NCBI GenBank assembly: GCA_002394665.1
Contig: DGUL01000002.1
Location: forward strand, 96,040-160,039
Source: Rickettsiales bacterium UBA4311
Lineage (GTDB): Bacteria > Pseudomonadota > Alphaproteobacteria > Rickettsiales > Deianiraeaceae
DNA: 64,000 bases
Direction of reading: 5' to 3'
Shown here: piece by piece, positions 37,038 through 45,067 of the stretch
How the letters are laid out: the number at the start of each line of letters is the position of its first letter
Position numbering within the stretch: the first letter of the stretch is position 1
Notes under the pieces: model-generated
What the model saw: the letters and a program-made list of their open reading frames with translations, nothing else
Databases searched by the model: none
What the model was told of the DNA's origin: nothing
Translations under genes and position numbers: made by a program

Positions 37038-38039
37038 TTGAGGATAGAAAACGATAGAAACAAAGTTTTTGTAAAAGTTCCCGCAAAACTGATTATATCA
37101 GGAGAACATTCCGTGGTTTATAACAAAAAGTCTGTTGTTTGCACAATTGGGATGTATTTAAATATAACTTTAAAAAAATGTGGTTTTTTGGAAAGTAAAA
37201 AAAACAAAATCATCATCATTGATAATGGAAAAAAGCTTTATTTTGATGTTAATGGTTTTTTTAATTCAAAAAACAACAAAGGAGATATTTTTGAGATTTT
37301 AAAATCGTTTTTTACAGAAACAAAAACAAAACCACAGAGTTTTAAGGTTGTTATAAATAACAACATTCCACAAAACTACGGGCTTGGTTCGAGTGCTTCG
37401 TTGGTTGTTGGTTTGTTGTTTGGGTTAAACGAATTTTTTAAAACAAACATAGATGTTGATAGAATGTTAAAAGTTGCAACAGAAACGGAAAATATTTTTC
37501 ATAAAAAAAGTAGCGGTGTTGATATAAAAGCTGTTTTGTTGGGTGGTGTTTTGTTTTTTAATCAAGACTGGGTTATTAAATTACCAAAACCAACAAAGAG
37601 AGTGTTTTTGATAAATACAGGAAAACCAGATTTTAAAACAAAAGATGTTGTTGGGTTTGTAAAAGAACAACAAAACAACAAAACAACGTGGGATGATTTT
37701 GGGGTAATTACAGAGCGGATTTGCAAACAAATACAATTAAAAAAACCTTTTTTTGAAGAAATAAGAAAAAATCAGGAGCTACTTGAAAAAATAAACGTTG
37801 TTTCTTTGGAAGTAAAAACGTTTTTAAAAGAACTTTTAAGTCAAAAGATTTACGGCAAAATTTGTGGAGCAGGAACCATTGGTAAAGATATAAAAACCAC
37901 AAAAAGCGGTGTTGTTGGGATTTTTCATGAATTAACAACAAAGCAATTTGGTTTTTTAAAAAAAGCGTGTAAGAAAAACAAATTTACATTGAAAGTTGTT
38001 GATATTGTTGATGGTGGTTTGTTTTGCAAGGTGTTGTAA
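37038..38039 (+). CDS. mvk: Mevalonate kinase (GHMP family)
   Basis: The enzyme phosphorylates mevalonate to phosphomevalonate on the way to isoprenoids. KVPAKLIISGEHSVVY at residues 12-27 is the N-terminal GHMP motif. IPQNYGLGSSASLVVGLL (about 112-129) is the ATP-binding motif 2 and KICGAGTIGKD (about 274-284) the motif 3. SSGVDIKAVLLGG (about 157-169) supplies the conserved Asp region. The 333-residue length is usual. No ATG is available: the first plausible start is TTG at 37038, with a GAGG just inside the frame. It begins a three-gene operon with the next two genes. Confidence 0.88.
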   Translation: MRIENDRNKVFVKVPAKLIISGEHSVVYNKKSVVCTIGMYLNITLKKCGFLESKKNKIIIIDNGKKLYFDVNGFFNSKNNKGDIFEILKSFFTETKTKPQSFKVVINNNIPQNYGLGSSASLVVGLLFGLNEFFKTNIDVDRMLKVATETENIFHKKSSGVDIKAVLLGGVLFFNQDWVIKLPKPTKRVFLINTGKPDFKTKDVVGFVKEQQNNKTTWDDFGVITERICKQIQLKKPFFEEIRKNQELLEKINVVSLEVKTFLKELLSQKIYGKICGAGTIGKDIKTTKSGVVGIFHELTTKQFGFLKKACKKNKFTLKVVDIVDGGLFCKVL

Positions 38040-38045
38040 TTTTTT

Positions 38046-38975
38046 ATGTCATCCGTTTGTGTTTCTTGTTGTGGAAAGATGATAATCAGCGGGGAGCACG
38101 CGGTTTTGGATGGTTTTCCTGTTGTTTGTTTAGGAATAAACCAAAGAATTGTTGTAAAAATTAAACAAAAACCAGATGGTGATAAAAGTGTTTTTGTAAA
38201 TTCCGACAAATTTGGGCAATGCGATTTTGGTTTATCCACAACAAAAAGAGTGAAAAACTGGTGTGAGGGTATTTTTTTTTTGTGTAAAAAACTATCAAAA
38301 ACAGGTCTTGAAATTGATATAAAAAGCGATATTTTGGATTGGGGTTTTGGTTCTTCTGGTGCGATTTTTTCTTGTGTTTGTTGCGGTTTGTTGTTGTTGA
38401 TGGATAAAAGTTTGACAAAAACCGAATTATTAAAAAAAACCCTGGCTTTGTATTTTGAATATACTGGCAAAAAAAAAATAAAATCATCTGGTGTTGATGT
38501 TATAACAAGTGTTTTGGGTGGTGCGGTTTATTATAACAAATCAAAGAATATAATTTCAAAATTGAGTGCAGAATTTTTTGATAAAACAAATATAGAAGCA
38601 GTCTACACCGGGCACAAAACACAAACGGCAAAAACCATTGAGGTGGTTGAAAAAAATAATCATTATAAAGATGTTTTTTATAAAATTGGGAAAATTACCA
38701 ACAAAATTGTTTTGTCTGTTTTGCATAACAAAAAAAGTGATTTTTACAATTTAATCAAAGAAAACCAAGAACAACTAACAAAACTCGGGCTCGTTGATAA
38801 AGACACGCAAAATATTTTGGATTTGTGTAAAAAACAAAATTTTCCTGCAAAAATTTCTGGCTCTGGGCTCGGTGATTGTGTTGTTGTTTTTGGTAAGAAT
38901 GGAGATTTTGGCAATTACAAAAGCATTGAGATAAAACCAGAATTAAAAGGTTTGGAGTTTGTGTTTAATGACTGA
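38046..38975 (+). CDS. Phosphomevalonate kinase-like GHMP kinase
   Basis: This GHMP-fold kinase has GKMIISGEHAVLDGFPVV near the N-terminus, DWGFGSSGAIFSCVC (about 98-112) as motif 2, SSGVDVITSVLGGAVYY and SGSGLGDCVVVF as the C-terminal motif 3. The YTGHKTQTAKTIEVVEK block (about 193-209) favours phosphomevalonate kinase over mevalonate kinase. It would convert phosphomevalonate to diphosphomevalonate, which fits its place between mevalonate kinase and diphosphomevalonate decarboxylase. Only six bases separate it from the previous gene, and its stop overlaps the next start. A second mevalonate kinase paralogue is the alternative. Confidence 0.78.
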   Translation: MSSVCVSCCGKMIISGEHAVLDGFPVVCLGINQRIVVKIKQKPDGDKSVFVNSDKFGQCDFGLSTTKRVKNWCEGIFFLCKKLSKTGLEIDIKSDILDWGFGSSGAIFSCVCCGLLLLMDKSLTKTELLKKTLALYFEYTGKKKIKSSGVDVITSVLGGAVYYNKSKNIISKLSAEFFDKTNIEAVYTGHKTQTAKTIEVVEKNNHYKDVFYKIGKITNKIVLSVLHNKKSDFYNLIKENQEQLTKLGLVDKDTQNILDLCKKQNFPAKISGSGLGDCVVVFGKNGDFGNYKSIEIKPELKGLEFVFND

Positions 38976-39969
38976 TTTTACAAAAAAGGATATTATTAAA
39001 ACTTTTTGTGTTGGTAAAAAAATCAGACCAAAGCAAGAAAGCCAAGAGTTTTTTGCCTCCACAAATATGGCTTTAATAAAATATTGGGGCAAAAGTAATT
39101 TTGAGTTAAACTTACCAAGTTCGCCAAGTGTTTCTATAACTTCCAAAAACCTTGGAACAACAACAAAAATCAAACAATCGGATTTTGACGAATGCTTTTT
39201 GAATGGAGAAAAAATCGATAAGAATAGCAATTTTTATAAACGAGTTTTTAATTTTATTGATTTGTTTAGAGAGATTTTTGATGTTGATGTAAAATTAAAA
39301 ATTGAAACATCAAACAATTTTCCCACTTCCAGTGGGTTAGCGAGTTCGGCAAGTGGTTTTTGTGCCTTGAGTTTTGCGATAAATGATTTTTTTGATTTAA
39401 ACCTTGATATAAATCAACTTGCAACAATCGCAAGGTTTGGAAGCGGAAGTGCTTGCCGTTCTGTTTTTGGCGATAAACATCAATATGTTGCTTGGGAAAA
39501 TGAAATTGTAAAACCTGTTTTTTTTGAAAAAAACGACTTCCGCAACAATATTTGTGTTGTTGTTTGTTTGTTGTCAGGTGATGAAAAAAAAACATCTTCC
39601 CGTGAAGGTATGGTTTTAACGCAAAAAAAATCAAAATTTTATCAAAATTGGCTTTTGCAAACGCAAGAGGATTATAAAAAATTTTTTACTACACAGGATT
39701 TTAAAACTTTTGGTTTAATGTGTGAAAACAATGCTTTAAGTTTGCACAAAGCCATAAGAGAAACAGGAATTGATTATTTTAATCAAAGAACGTACGCGGT
39801 AATTGATTTTATTCAACAACAACGAAACAAAAGCAACTTGGGTGTGTTTTTGACAATAGATGCCGGAGCAAATGTTTGTTTGTTTTTTCAAAAACAAGAT
39901 TACCAAAAAGTTATGGATTTACTACAAAATTCAGGGGTTGTAAAAGTCGGTGAGATGTTGGATTTTTGA
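38968..39969 (+). CDS. mvaD: Diphosphomevalonate decarboxylase
   Basis: MvaD makes isopentenyl diphosphate by ATP-dependent decarboxylation. Recognisable blocks are TNMALIKYWGKSNFELNLPSSPSVSIT (about residues 34-60) with the conserved Lys-Tyr-Trp-Gly-Lys, FPTSSGLASSASGFCAL (about 113-129), FGSGSACRSVFG (about 156-167) and LTIDAGANVCLFF towards the C-terminus, which carries the catalytic Asp. The length of 333 residues is normal. ATG at 38968 overlaps the previous stop by eight bases, showing tight coupling. It closes the lower mevalonate operon; HMG-CoA synthase, HMG-CoA reductase and isopentenyl isomerase are not in the window. Confidence 0.94.
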   Translation: MTDFTKKDIIKTFCVGKKIRPKQESQEFFASTNMALIKYWGKSNFELNLPSSPSVSITSKNLGTTTKIKQSDFDECFLNGEKIDKNSNFYKRVFNFIDLFREIFDVDVKLKIETSNNFPTSSGLASSASGFCALSFAINDFFDLNLDINQLATIARFGSGSACRSVFGDKHQYVAWENEIVKPVFFEKNDFRNNICVVVCLLSGDEKKTSSREGMVLTQKKSKFYQNWLLQTQEDYKKFFTTQDFKTFGLMCENNALSLHKAIRETGIDYFNQRTYAVIDFIQQQRNKSNLGVFLTIDAGANVCLFFQKQDYQKVMDLLQNSGVVKVGEMLDF

Positions 39970-40063
39970 TTTTCTAATTTTTTTATTTTTGTCTTTTGTT
40001 GTGTTCAAAAGTCCAACATCTGCCACTTGAATTTTATTTTAGTCAACAAAACCTTTTCCCGTT

Positions 40064-40957
40064 ATGGGTTTATCAAATAGCAACGAAGGAGATTTTTTAA
40101 AACCAGCATTAAAACCATACTTTGTATCTCTTGGTGTTGTTGTTTTGTTTTGTATAACCAGTCTTTTTGTTGTTCGTGAAACGGAAACGGCTTTTGTTGT
40201 GCGGTTTGGCAAGGTTGTTAGACAGATAAACCAAGCAGGGTTGTATGTAAAAACTCCTTTAATTGATAAGGCGATTGCTTTTGAAAAAAGAATTCTTCAG
40301 GTCTATTCTCCTGCAAAAGAGGTAATAGCAAGCGATCAAAAGCGGTTAATTGTTGATGCTTATGCAAAATATAGAATTAAAGACACGAAAAAGTTTTATG
40401 AAACCTTACGCAACGAAAGCGGTGCAAACGTGAGGATTTCAGCCATGCTTGATGGAGTCATGCGAAAAGTTGTTGCTACCAACCCACTTTCTTATTTTCT
40501 TACCTCGCAAAGGGGGCAAATGATGGAGAATATTCAAAACTTACTTGCAGAACAAACAAAAGAATTTGGTATTGAAATTATTGATGTAAGAATAATAAGA
40601 GCTGACCTTCCTGTTGAAAATAGTGATGCTATATTTAAAAGAATGAGAACAGAAAGAGAAAAAGAAGCTCAAGAGCTACGTTCTCAAGGAAAACAAGAAG
40701 CGACAATTATTGTTGCTTCCACAGATAAAGAAGCTACAGAAATAAAAACAAAAGCCCAAATGGAGGCAAAAAAAATCATGGGTAAAGCAGACGCAACAGC
40801 AACGGCAATTTATGCAAGTGCGTTTGCAAAAGATCCAAAATTTTTTGAATTTTACAAAACAATGGAAGTGTATAAAGCCAATCTTCAAAAGCAAAACGTT
40901 GTTTTGTCAACCAACGGGGTTTTTTTAACAAAGCTTAAAAAAGACAAAATCGATTAA
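40064..40957 (+). CDS. hflC: HflC-type SPFH membrane protease modulator
   Basis: HflC normally pairs with HflK around the FtsH protease. One transmembrane helix (about residues 19-39) is followed by the SPFH/band 7 domain: ETETAFVVRFGKVVR (about 44-58), DKAIAFEKRILQVYSPAKEV, then DVRIIRADLPVENSDAIFKRMRTERE, which is diagnostic for HflC. A coiled-coil rich in Ala/Glu/Lys (about 200-250) precedes a C-terminal stretch typical of HflC (FFEFYKTMEVYKANL). The 297-residue length is normal. hflK, usually directly upstream, is absent from this position, where mvaD lies instead. Confidence 0.92.
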   Translation: MGLSNSNEGDFLKPALKPYFVSLGVVVLFCITSLFVVRETETAFVVRFGKVVRQINQAGLYVKTPLIDKAIAFEKRILQVYSPAKEVIASDQKRLIVDAYAKYRIKDTKKFYETLRNESGANVRISAMLDGVMRKVVATNPLSYFLTSQRGQMMENIQNLLAEQTKEFGIEIIDVRIIRADLPVENSDAIFKRMRTEREKEAQELRSQGKQEATIIVASTDKEATEIKTKAQMEAKKIMGKADATATAIYASAFAKDPKFFEFYKTMEVYKANLQKQNVVLSTNGVFLTKLKKDKID

Positions 40958-41012
40958 TTGTTGGTGTTTTTTTACTAAAAATTTTTTTTTACTAAAATCC
41001 TTGTGGTTTTAA

Positions 41013-43646
41013 ATGTCCCAACAGCACGCAGGAGGAAACAACAACGAAATTCCAAGAGACAGAACCACGTTGTGTGGTAGCGACACAGCAATGCGTTTGT
41101 TGTGTGAATATTTTTTAGATAGTTATGACCATGCGTATAAAATGGTCAAGAAATTACCACCAGAGCAACGACAAGATTTTGATTACAACAATATAATTTC
41201 ATGTTTTTGCAGTCCGCTTGATACAAATAATTTAAATTTAACAGACGCGTTAGAGAGAATTTGCCCACCGGATGATGAAAACGATAAAAGAGAAGTAAGA
41301 TTGCGTATTGCTGAAAAAATTTTAAAAACAAACGGATCGCCAAACCAAGAAGGTGTTCGTGAAATTGATTTTCCTTGGTTTGGGAATAATGGTAAGCTCA
41401 AAATTAACGAACCATTTATGTATCAAATTGTTCACGCCGTCAAAAATTGTTTGTTCAACAAGAGTTTTTTTCCAGAAGATGGCAAATACAGCAAAACAGG
41501 CTTCACGGCAAATGGTTTAACCGTTTCTGAACCAGCAACAGAACTAATTTTGTTGTCTTCTTATTTTGTGGAGCTGTTTCCTGATGTCAAAGTTTCTGCT
41601 CAGTGTTGCCAAGATTTCGGAAGTATGGGGTTTGAGAGAAAAGATTCTCAAGTTAACATTCAAAATCCATCAACTATTGATTTTGTTCAACAGAATAATT
41701 ATTTACCAAAACATTTTGGTAGTGGTGGGTTTTATAGAATAAGTAAAGGCAAAATCGATCAAGATCTACACTACGAAATGATGTTGGAAGCTCAACTCTT
41801 GATAGCCAAGAAGCGTCTTGAAACGGATTGCAAAGGTAAAACATATAACATCGTTTGGCCGGGAAGCAATTGTTGGCGTTGTGGTTGGGATTCACATTTT
41901 AACGCTGTTGATAAATTACTTAAAGATCCGAGGTTTAAAGATTTAAATGTTCGGATTTTGTTTTCGATAGACTTTCAAGAGAATTTATGTATTTTAAATG
42001 GTTCGCGATCTTTACGTGATATAGAAGAACGAGTTACGCCAGAAAAACTTACAGACGTAATATTGTCGTTTGATAGGTGGATGATCAAAAACGGTTATGC
42101 AGACACGCTCCTGGCACAGCGACTATTCCCATTAATTAGCATTCTTCAAAAAGCACACAACGAACAACAATGTTTTTGTGTAACTCAAAATAACAACAAA
42201 ATTGGTTTCTACGATTATAATTCTCAGGTAACATTTCCAGACAACAATACTAACGATGGGAACGTTTGGTGTTTGGCAAACGCAGGAGATCCTTTTACAA
42301 ACCCCGGTAATGAAGCTTTAAGTTCTTTACAAGACGATAACAATTATCCATACAGAAGGTCTACCGATTGTACCGTGTTAGGAACGGATATGTTGAAATA
42401 TAGGGTTCCGGTTGAACAAAAAATAGGCGTTCCAAACGGATTCACGAGGGACAAATGTGGTTTTGACAACAAAGGTTATTGGCGTTTTAAAGGTGTTGCC
42501 CCACAAGACAAATCCGTTTGTCTTCAATATTTTTTAAGAAGCCAACCAGAGGTTGCGATTTTATCATCGAGTGGGCAGGTTAAGGTTTATAACAACTTTT
42601 TATCAAATCTTGCTGACATAGACGAACAACCACCGCATAAAAACAACAACAACATTAAAAACTCACAAAACCCAATGTTAACCAACGAAGATGTAAAAAA
42701 AATTGGGCAACATGCTCAACGTTGGTTGGACGGCATAACGAACAATCCACAAGAAGAAAACAACAACCAGAAGCTGAACATACCTCAAAACAATCTGCAA
42801 GAAAACCAAAACGACGAACAAGAAAACGAAGAAAATCCAGCAAGATCCACAGCAATCAATGAAGACAACAACAAAAACATCACTGAAACACTACCAAAAA
42901 GGGATATATTAGATAGTAATAAATTGATGGCTACAAACGGCAACAATAAACTTCCTAAAAAAAAACAGAGTAGTTTTGTTAGATCTATAGGGCCTGTACC
43001 TGTGGTTAATCCTCCGGTTTCTGGTAGTAAAAAATCAACAACACAAAACAAAACAAGTTTTTTTGGCGGCGCTAACTCAATAAACAACTACAGCTCCAAT
43101 TATGTTAAACCTGTTGTTTTTACTAACACTAAATCCACCACAAACTTAAATCCAATAAAAACGATCGGCAAGATCAACAATGCTGAACCGTTTACTCTTG
43201 TTGGTTCTTCGTTTTCTAAAAATGCTTTAAACTCTCAGAGTAACACACAAACGAGTGTACAGACAAGTGGTGGGCTAAACACTACGTCGTCAAATAATAC
43301 AAACACTATACAAATAAACGACAACACAGAACAAACAAACCAACAGCAAAATAATAATATAGATAACGAAGGTGGTTCGGACACAAAAATTGCGGGTTAT
43401 ATTGCGATTTTTTTGGGTTTAGCAGGTGGTGGTTTTGGTGGTGCAACTGTTGGTGATGCTATTGATGGAGTGCCAAAAAGTGTCGGTGCTGTGGTTCTTG
43501 TTTGTGCGGTTTTAGCTTTTTTTGTTGGTGTTTATTTAATAGCAACCAGCGAAGACAAAAACAAACAACAACCAATCAACAACAACAAGCCGAACATCGG
43601 CACGCAAAACACTTCAAAGAATTCACAATTACCACCTCCTAATTAG
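41013..43646 (+). CDS. Large N/Q-rich protein with C-terminal membrane hairpin, putative effector
   Basis: I do not recognise a named family. Residues 1-535 form a globular-looking region, about 540-790 is an Asn/Gln/Thr/Ser-rich low-complexity linker, and about 790-850 contains two Gly-rich hydrophobic segments (IAGYIAIFLGLAGGG and AVVLVCAVLAFFVGVYLIA) followed by a polar tail. There is no signal peptide. A Cys-centred block, WPGSNCWRCGWDSHFNAV at about 288-305, looks like the start of a Cys-protease-type helix, but no matching His/Asp pair is proven. The same layout occurs in the deubiquitinase-like protein at 61832-64000. Secretion through the T4SS is an inference from layout and context only. 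Confidence 0.7.
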   Translation: MSQQHAGGNNNEIPRDRTTLCGSDTAMRLLCEYFLDSYDHAYKMVKKLPPEQRQDFDYNNIISCFCSPLDTNNLNLTDALERICPPDDENDKREVRLRIAEKILKTNGSPNQEGVREIDFPWFGNNGKLKINEPFMYQIVHAVKNCLFNKSFFPEDGKYSKTGFTANGLTVSEPATELILLSSYFVELFPDVKVSAQCCQDFGSMGFERKDSQVNIQNPSTIDFVQQNNYLPKHFGSGGFYRISKGKIDQDLHYEMMLEAQLLIAKKRLETDCKGKTYNIVWPGSNCWRCGWDSHFNAVDKLLKDPRFKDLNVRILFSIDFQENLCILNGSRSLRDIEERVTPEKLTDVILSFDRWMIKNGYADTLLAQRLFPLISILQKAHNEQQCFCVTQNNNKIGFYDYNSQVTFPDNNTNDGNVWCLANAGDPFTNPGNEALSSLQDDNNYPYRRSTDCTVLGTDMLKYRVPVEQKIGVPNGFTRDKCGFDNKGYWRFKGVAPQDKSVCLQYFLRSQPEVAILSSSGQVKVYNNFLSNLADIDEQPPHKNNNNIKNSQNPMLTNEDVKKIGQHAQRWLDGITNNPQEENNNQKLNIPQNNLQENQNDEQENEENPARSTAINEDNNKNITETLPKRDILDSNKLMATNGNNKLPKKKQSSFVRSIGPVPVVNPPVSGSKKSTTQNKTSFFGGANSINNYSSNYVKPVVFTNTKSTTNLNPIKTIGKINNAEPFTLVGSSFSKNALNSQSNTQTSVQTSGGLNTTSSNNTNTIQINDNTEQTNQQQNNNIDNEGGSDTKIAGYIAIFLGLAGGGFGGATVGDAIDGVPKSVGAVVLVCAVLAFFVGVYLIATSEDKNKQQPINNNKPNIGTQNTSKNSQLPPPN

Positions 43647-43676
43647 TGTTGTGTTTTGTTGATACTTGTTGTTTAC

Positions 43677-44153
43677 TTATGCTTGATGGAATAAGTTTGT
43701 GATATCTTCAAGCTTGTTGTTTGCAATCCTGTAAAGCCTTTGGTTTGTTGTTTTTTTGTTTAATCCACCAAGTTCTGCAATCCAACGCCCTACTTTGATG
43801 TAATCCAACGCTTCAAGTAGTTGTTTTTTAGTTTGTTTTATCTCTTCCAGCATTAACCCAGTGTATAAACAAACTTTTAAGTTTTTGTTTTTTGCCATTG
43901 ATATTAGTTCAAGTAGACGAGGCAAAACCCACTCACCGCCATAGAATAATACACAAGAAATGTGTTTGTTTTTTGCCAACAAGGATTTAAAAATTTCGTC
44001 CGTAAGCTCTTCCCCAAATTTGGGGTCCCAAGTGAATGAACTATGACACCCTTTACAATGCAAAGGACAACCAGAGATTGATATTGCCAAAGCAATTTCA
44101 TCTGGTACATCTTGTGTTGTGATTTGATAGTCTGAAAAATAAAGCGTGCTCAT
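43677..44153 (-). CDS. nrdG: Anaerobic ribonucleotide reductase activating protein NrdG
   Basis: NrdG is the radical-SAM activase that installs the glycyl radical on NrdD. The [4Fe-4S]-binding motif CPLHCKGCH at about residues 29-37 has the CxxxCxxC spacing. SWDP-type (FTWDPKFGEEL) and FYGGEW blocks follow, and IKVGRWIAELGG near 120-131 is also characteristic. The 158-residue length is normal. It is separated from nrdD by 18 kb, whereas the two are often adjacent, but the pair is complete within the window. A small palindrome overlaps the start codon. Confidence 0.93.
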   Translation of the reverse strand: MSTLYFSDYQITTQDVPDEIALAISISGCPLHCKGCHSSFTWDPKFGEELTDEIFKSLLAKNKHISCVLFYGGEWVLPRLLELISMAKNKNLKVCLYTGLMLEEIKQTKKQLLEALDYIKVGRWIAELGGLNKKTTNQRLYRIANNKLEDITNLFHQA

Positions 44154-44163
44154 TCTGAGAATG
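44151..44163. promoter_or_regulatory. Hyphenated palindrome at the nrdG start
   Basis: CATTCT and AGAATG flank a single base (13 bases in all), and the left CAT is the complement of the nrdG start codon. It could be an operator or a small hairpin masking the start; it may also be chance. Confidence 0.3.
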
Positions 44164-44204
44164 CAAATTTCTCACAACACTTATGTGTCAAGTTTTAAGG
44201 AAGT

Positions 44205-45062
44205 TTATTCGCAATTTTGTAAAAACCTCTCGCTGTAAAAGTGTTTTTTTTTGGTTTTGTCAAAAAAATCGCGAGTTGGCATACTATCAATACAATGCCC
44301 CCTGTGCAACATTATGACGTTATGAGTAGCTTTTTTTGCAACAATAATGTCGTGTGTAATAATAATTATTGTCAGTCCTTGTTTGTTTAGTTTGCGAATT
44401 GTGTCAATCACTTCGTGTGTTAGTTCTGGATCAAGGGATGCCGTTGGTTCGTCCATGATTAAAATTTCTGGTTCCAACATTAAAGCCCGAACAATTGCAA
44501 CTCTTTGTTTTTGTCCGCCAGATAGCTCGCTTGGTAGGTTGTTGGCTTTTTGATTGAGTGCAAATTGTTTTAGTAGAGTTTTGGCTTTTAATATTGTTTG
44601 GTTTTTATCTTGTTGATATACATGTATTGGTGTGTAAATCACATTATCAATTACGGACATATGTGGAAAAAGGTTAAAGTTTTGAAATACAAAAGCAGTT
44701 TTCCTTCTCATTTTTTTTTGAGTTTTATGTGTCAACAACTCTCCGTTGATTAGCACTTTACCGCTGTTGTATTCGACCAGCCCGTTAATAATTCTCGCGG
44801 TTGTTGTTTTGCCGGCACCGGAACCTCCCAATATGGCCGTGATTTTGCCTTTTTCAATTTGAAATGAAGCATTGTGTAAAACTTGATATTGTTGTTTGTT
44901 CTGTAAAAAGCTTTTGTTTACGCGAAAAAATTCCACTGCAAGATTTTTTGATTTTTTTGTTGTTCTGTTGTTTGGTTTTTGATAAGAGTGGTTTTTATTT
45001 GCCTGTTTGGCTTTGTGTTGTGTTGCGTTTATCTTGTGTTTTGGTTGTATGTTTTTTAACAT
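44205..45062 (-). CDS. Polar amino-acid-type ABC transporter ATPase
   Basis: This cytoplasmic ABC ATPase is of the GlnQ/HisP subfamily. Walker A (GGSGAGKTT) lies near residues 82-90, the signature LSGGQKQRVAIVRALML near 178-194, Walker B ILIMDEPTASLDPEL, and a switch His in IIIITHD. FVFQNFNLFPHMSVIDNV is typical for amino-acid importers. A Lys/Asn/Gln-rich N-terminal extension of about 45 residues precedes the domain, so the true start may be internal. No permease or binding-protein gene is adjacent in the usual arrangement; the lipoprotein gene just upstream (five-base gap) has a periplasmic-binding fold but looks LppC-like. Confidence 0.82.
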   Translation of the reverse strand: MLKNIQPKHKINATQHKAKQANKNHSYQKPNNRTTKKSKNLAVEFFRVNKSFLQNKQQYQVLHNASFQIEKGKITAILGGSGAGKTTTARIINGLVEYNSGKVLINGELLTHKTQKKMRRKTAFVFQNFNLFPHMSVIDNVIYTPIHVYQQDKNQTILKAKTLLKQFALNQKANNLPSELSGGQKQRVAIVRALMLEPEILIMDEPTASLDPELTHEVIDTIRKLNKQGLTIIIITHDIIVAKKATHNVIMLHRGHCIDSMPTRDFFDKTKKKHFYSERFLQNCE

Positions 45063-45067
45063 AAAAG

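Noticed and set aside
42262..42330. ANAGDPFTNPGNEAL in the 877-residue protein loosely resembles a macrodomain or PARG-type loop
   Set aside because: The surrounding strands and the usual Gly-Gly or Gln-Glu-Glu residues are missing; the resemblance is too weak to claim.
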